DNA of 64,000 nt from Rhodobiaceae bacterium (GTDB lineage: Bacteria; Pseudomonadota; Alphaproteobacteria; Rhizobiales; Tepidamorphaceae), in the NCBI GenBank assembly GCA_020637855.1, contig JACKJR010000002.1, positions 248,001 through 312,000 on the forward strand. The letters run 5' to 3'. The position numbers and the translations under genes were made by a program. The notes beneath the pieces are model-generated. The model was given only the letters and a program-made list of their open reading frames with translations, did not search any database and had not been told where the DNA came from. Shown piece after piece: positions 62,510 through 64,000 of this stretch (its first letter is position 1; each line of letters starts with the position of its first letter).

Positions 62510-64000
62510 TCAGGATGAACGTCCCGTCCGCCGGAACCACTCGTCCTCGTCGATGACCTCGATGCCGAGCTCGGTCGCCTTCTTCAGCTTCGAGCCCGCG
62601 CCGGGCCCGGCGACGACGAGGTCCGTCTTCTTCGACACCGAGCCCGCCGCCTTGGCGCCGAGACGCTCGGCCATCTCCTTGGCCTCGTCACGCGACATGC
62701 GTTCAAGCGAGCCGGTGAAAACGATGGTCTTGCCGGAAAAGGCCGTATCGGCGGCGGGGCGTTCGGCTTCCTCGATGGTCAATTCGGCGGCGAGTGCCTC
62801 AACCAGATCGCGGTTATGCGGTTCGGTGAAATAGGCTGCGACTGAATCGATCACCGCAGCCCCGATATCCTCCAGCGCGTCCATTTCCTCGCGCGTATCG
62901 GTATCGCCGTCAGCCACCTGTAACGCCGCCGCCTCGAAGGCTCCCCACGCCCCATACGCGCGCGCCAGCGTCTTGGCCGTCGCCTCGCCGACATGGCGGA
63001 TGCCAAGCGCATAGATCATCCGTTCAAGCGGAATCGTGCGCCGCCCCTCGATCGCGTCGAACAGCTTTTGCGCCGAGACCTCGCCATACCCCTCGCGGTT
63101 TTTCAGCTTCTGCAACGCGTTCGCGTCATCGCGCTTTTGAAGCGTGAAAATGTCCGCAGGCGTCCTGATCGGTAGCATCGCGTCATCGAAGAAGGCTTCG
63201 ATCTGTTTCTCACCCAGTCCCTCGATATCGAAGGCACGGCGCGACACGAAATGCTTCAGGTGCTCCTTGCGCTGATAGGGACAGGCGAACTCGCCCGAGC
63301 AGCGCCGCACGACGCTTTCCGCGCCGCTGATATTGGCCTCACGCACAATATCGGTTGCCAAATCACACGGGCATTTCGCCGGAAACGTATAAGGCTCCGC
63401 ATCCACAGGCCGCTTCTCCGGCACGAAACCCAAGATCTGCGGAATGACGTCGCCTGCCCGCTGCACGATGACCGTATCGCCGATCATCACGCCGAGGCGC
63501 TCGATCTCCTCGGCGTTGTGCAGTGTCGCATTCTCCACCACCACACCGCCGACGGTGACCGGCTCCAGCCGCGCAACAGGTGTGATCGCGCCGGTCCGCC
63601 CGACCTGAATGTCGATTGCCTTCAGCGTCGTCATCGCCTTCTCGGCGGGGAACTTGTGCGCGATGGCCCAGCGCGGGCTGCGCGACACGAAGCCGAGCCG
63701 TTCCTGATACGACAGGTCGTCGACCTTGTAGACGACGCCGTCGATGTCATAGGCAAGCGCGCCGCGCTCGGTCTCGATGTGGTGATAGTGCTTCAGCAGC
63801 GCCTCGACGGAATCGAACACGTCCATCAGCGGATTGGTCTGAAAGCCATAGGCCTTGAACGCCTCGACCATGCCCATCTGCGTATCAGCGGGCAGTTGCG
63901 AAACCTCGCCCCAGGCATAGGCGAAGAATTTCAAAGGCCGCTCGGCGGTGACCGACGCATCGAGCTGGCGCAGGGAGCCCGCCGCCGTATTGCGCGGGTT
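62510..64000 (-). CDS. ligA: NAD-dependent DNA ligase (5' end beyond window)
   Basis: About 496 C-terminal residues are present. The frame reads NPRNTAAGSLRQLD at the window edge, the adenylation-domain motif, and continues through the OB fold (VGRTGAITPVARLEPV), the Cys4 zinc finger (KCPCDL ... RRCSGEFACP), helix-hairpin-helix repeats and a C-terminal BRCT domain (FSGKTIVFTGSLERM). It seals nicks in replication and repair. The 5' third, with the active-site lysine, lies outside. It converges with the preceding gene, 4 bp apart. Confidence 0.96.
   Translation of the reverse strand, partial: NPRNTAAGSLRQLDASVTAERPLKFFAYAWGEVSQLPADTQMGMVEAFKAYGFQTNPLMDVFDSVEALLKHYHHIETERGALAYDIDGVVYKVDDLSYQERLGFVSRSPRWAIAHKFPAEKAMTTLKAIDIQVGRTGAITPVARLEPVTVGGVVVENATLHNAEEIERLGVMIGDTVIVQRAGDVIPQILGFVPEKRPVDAEPYTFPAKCPCDLATDIVREANISGAESVVRRCSGEFACPYQRKEHLKHFVSRRAFDIEGLGEKQIEAFFDDAMLPIRTPADIFTLQKRDDANALQKLKNREGYGEVSAQKLFDAIEGRRTIPLERMIYALGIRHVGEATAKTLARAYGAWGAFEAAALQVADGDTDTREEMDALEDIGAAVIDSVAAYFTEPHNRDLVEALAAELTIEEAERPAADTAFSGKTIVFTGSLERMSRDEAKEMAERLGAKAAGSVSKKTDLVVAGPGAGSKLKKATELGIEVIDEDEWFRRTGRSS

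Overview
The window looks like chromosomal DNA of an alphaproteobacterium, most likely Hyphomicrobiales (Rhizobiales). The evidence is high GC, mostly core metabolic genes, a circularly permuted two-piece tmRNA with an alphaproteobacterial tag, an SspB-alpha adaptor beside it, the thyA-folA-hflK-hflC-DUF2065-htrA string, a BcsS-type cellulose gene and REP-like palindromes of a kind I recall from rhizobial genomes. No tRNA, rRNA, CRISPR array, prophage or transposase was seen.

Layout. 1-5.9 kb: a gamma-butyrobetaine-dioxygenase-like gene cut by the window start, leuA behind a Leu-rich leader peptide, small secreted and membrane proteins, and a PhzF-like gene. 5.9-9.8 kb: LysR regulator divergent from an isochorismatase-family hydrolase, a GNAT acetyltransferase and a multi-pass membrane protein. 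9.9-14.8 kb: a Ser/Thr kinase-TIR fusion, then tetR-ilvC, whose 3' end is followed by two further copies of its own tail, a (GGTAC)8 repeat, and a marR-DUF2000 pair. 14.8-24 kb: L,D-transpeptidase, methyltransferase, SDR, a minimal bcsA-bcsS locus, a RecD-like helicase, a Rossmann-DoxX fusion with a DUF2269 partner, and a LysE exporter. 24-29.4 kb: ilvB-eamA-gst-ilvH-aminotransferase behind an ILV leader/terminator attenuator. 29.4-34 kb: envelope and stress cluster (Cys-rich secreted peptide, ECF sigma, anti-sigma, fasciclin, YHS). 34-41.6 kb: miaA, serB, htrA-DUF2065-hflC-hflK-folA-thyA. 41.7-45.2 kb: RidA, tmRNA, sspB, fumC and two small proteins. 45.2-64 kb: AsmA-like giant protein, D-lactate dehydrogenase-like enzyme, thioesterase, ClC channel, LuxR regulator, uvrD, an AT-rich OLD/GajA-like nuclease gene inserted between uvrD and prmA, an M24 aminopeptidase, and ligA cut by the window end.

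Themes. Branched-chain amino acid synthesis (leuA, ilvC, ilvB, ilvH, a class IV aminotransferase) is spread over three loci, and two of them carry recognisable attenuation leaders. Trans-translation and its ClpXP adaptor sit side by side. The most unusual items are the OLD nuclease abutting a housekeeping UvrD (a Gabija-like pairing), the kinase-TIR fusion, and the mosaic triplication of the ilvC tail.
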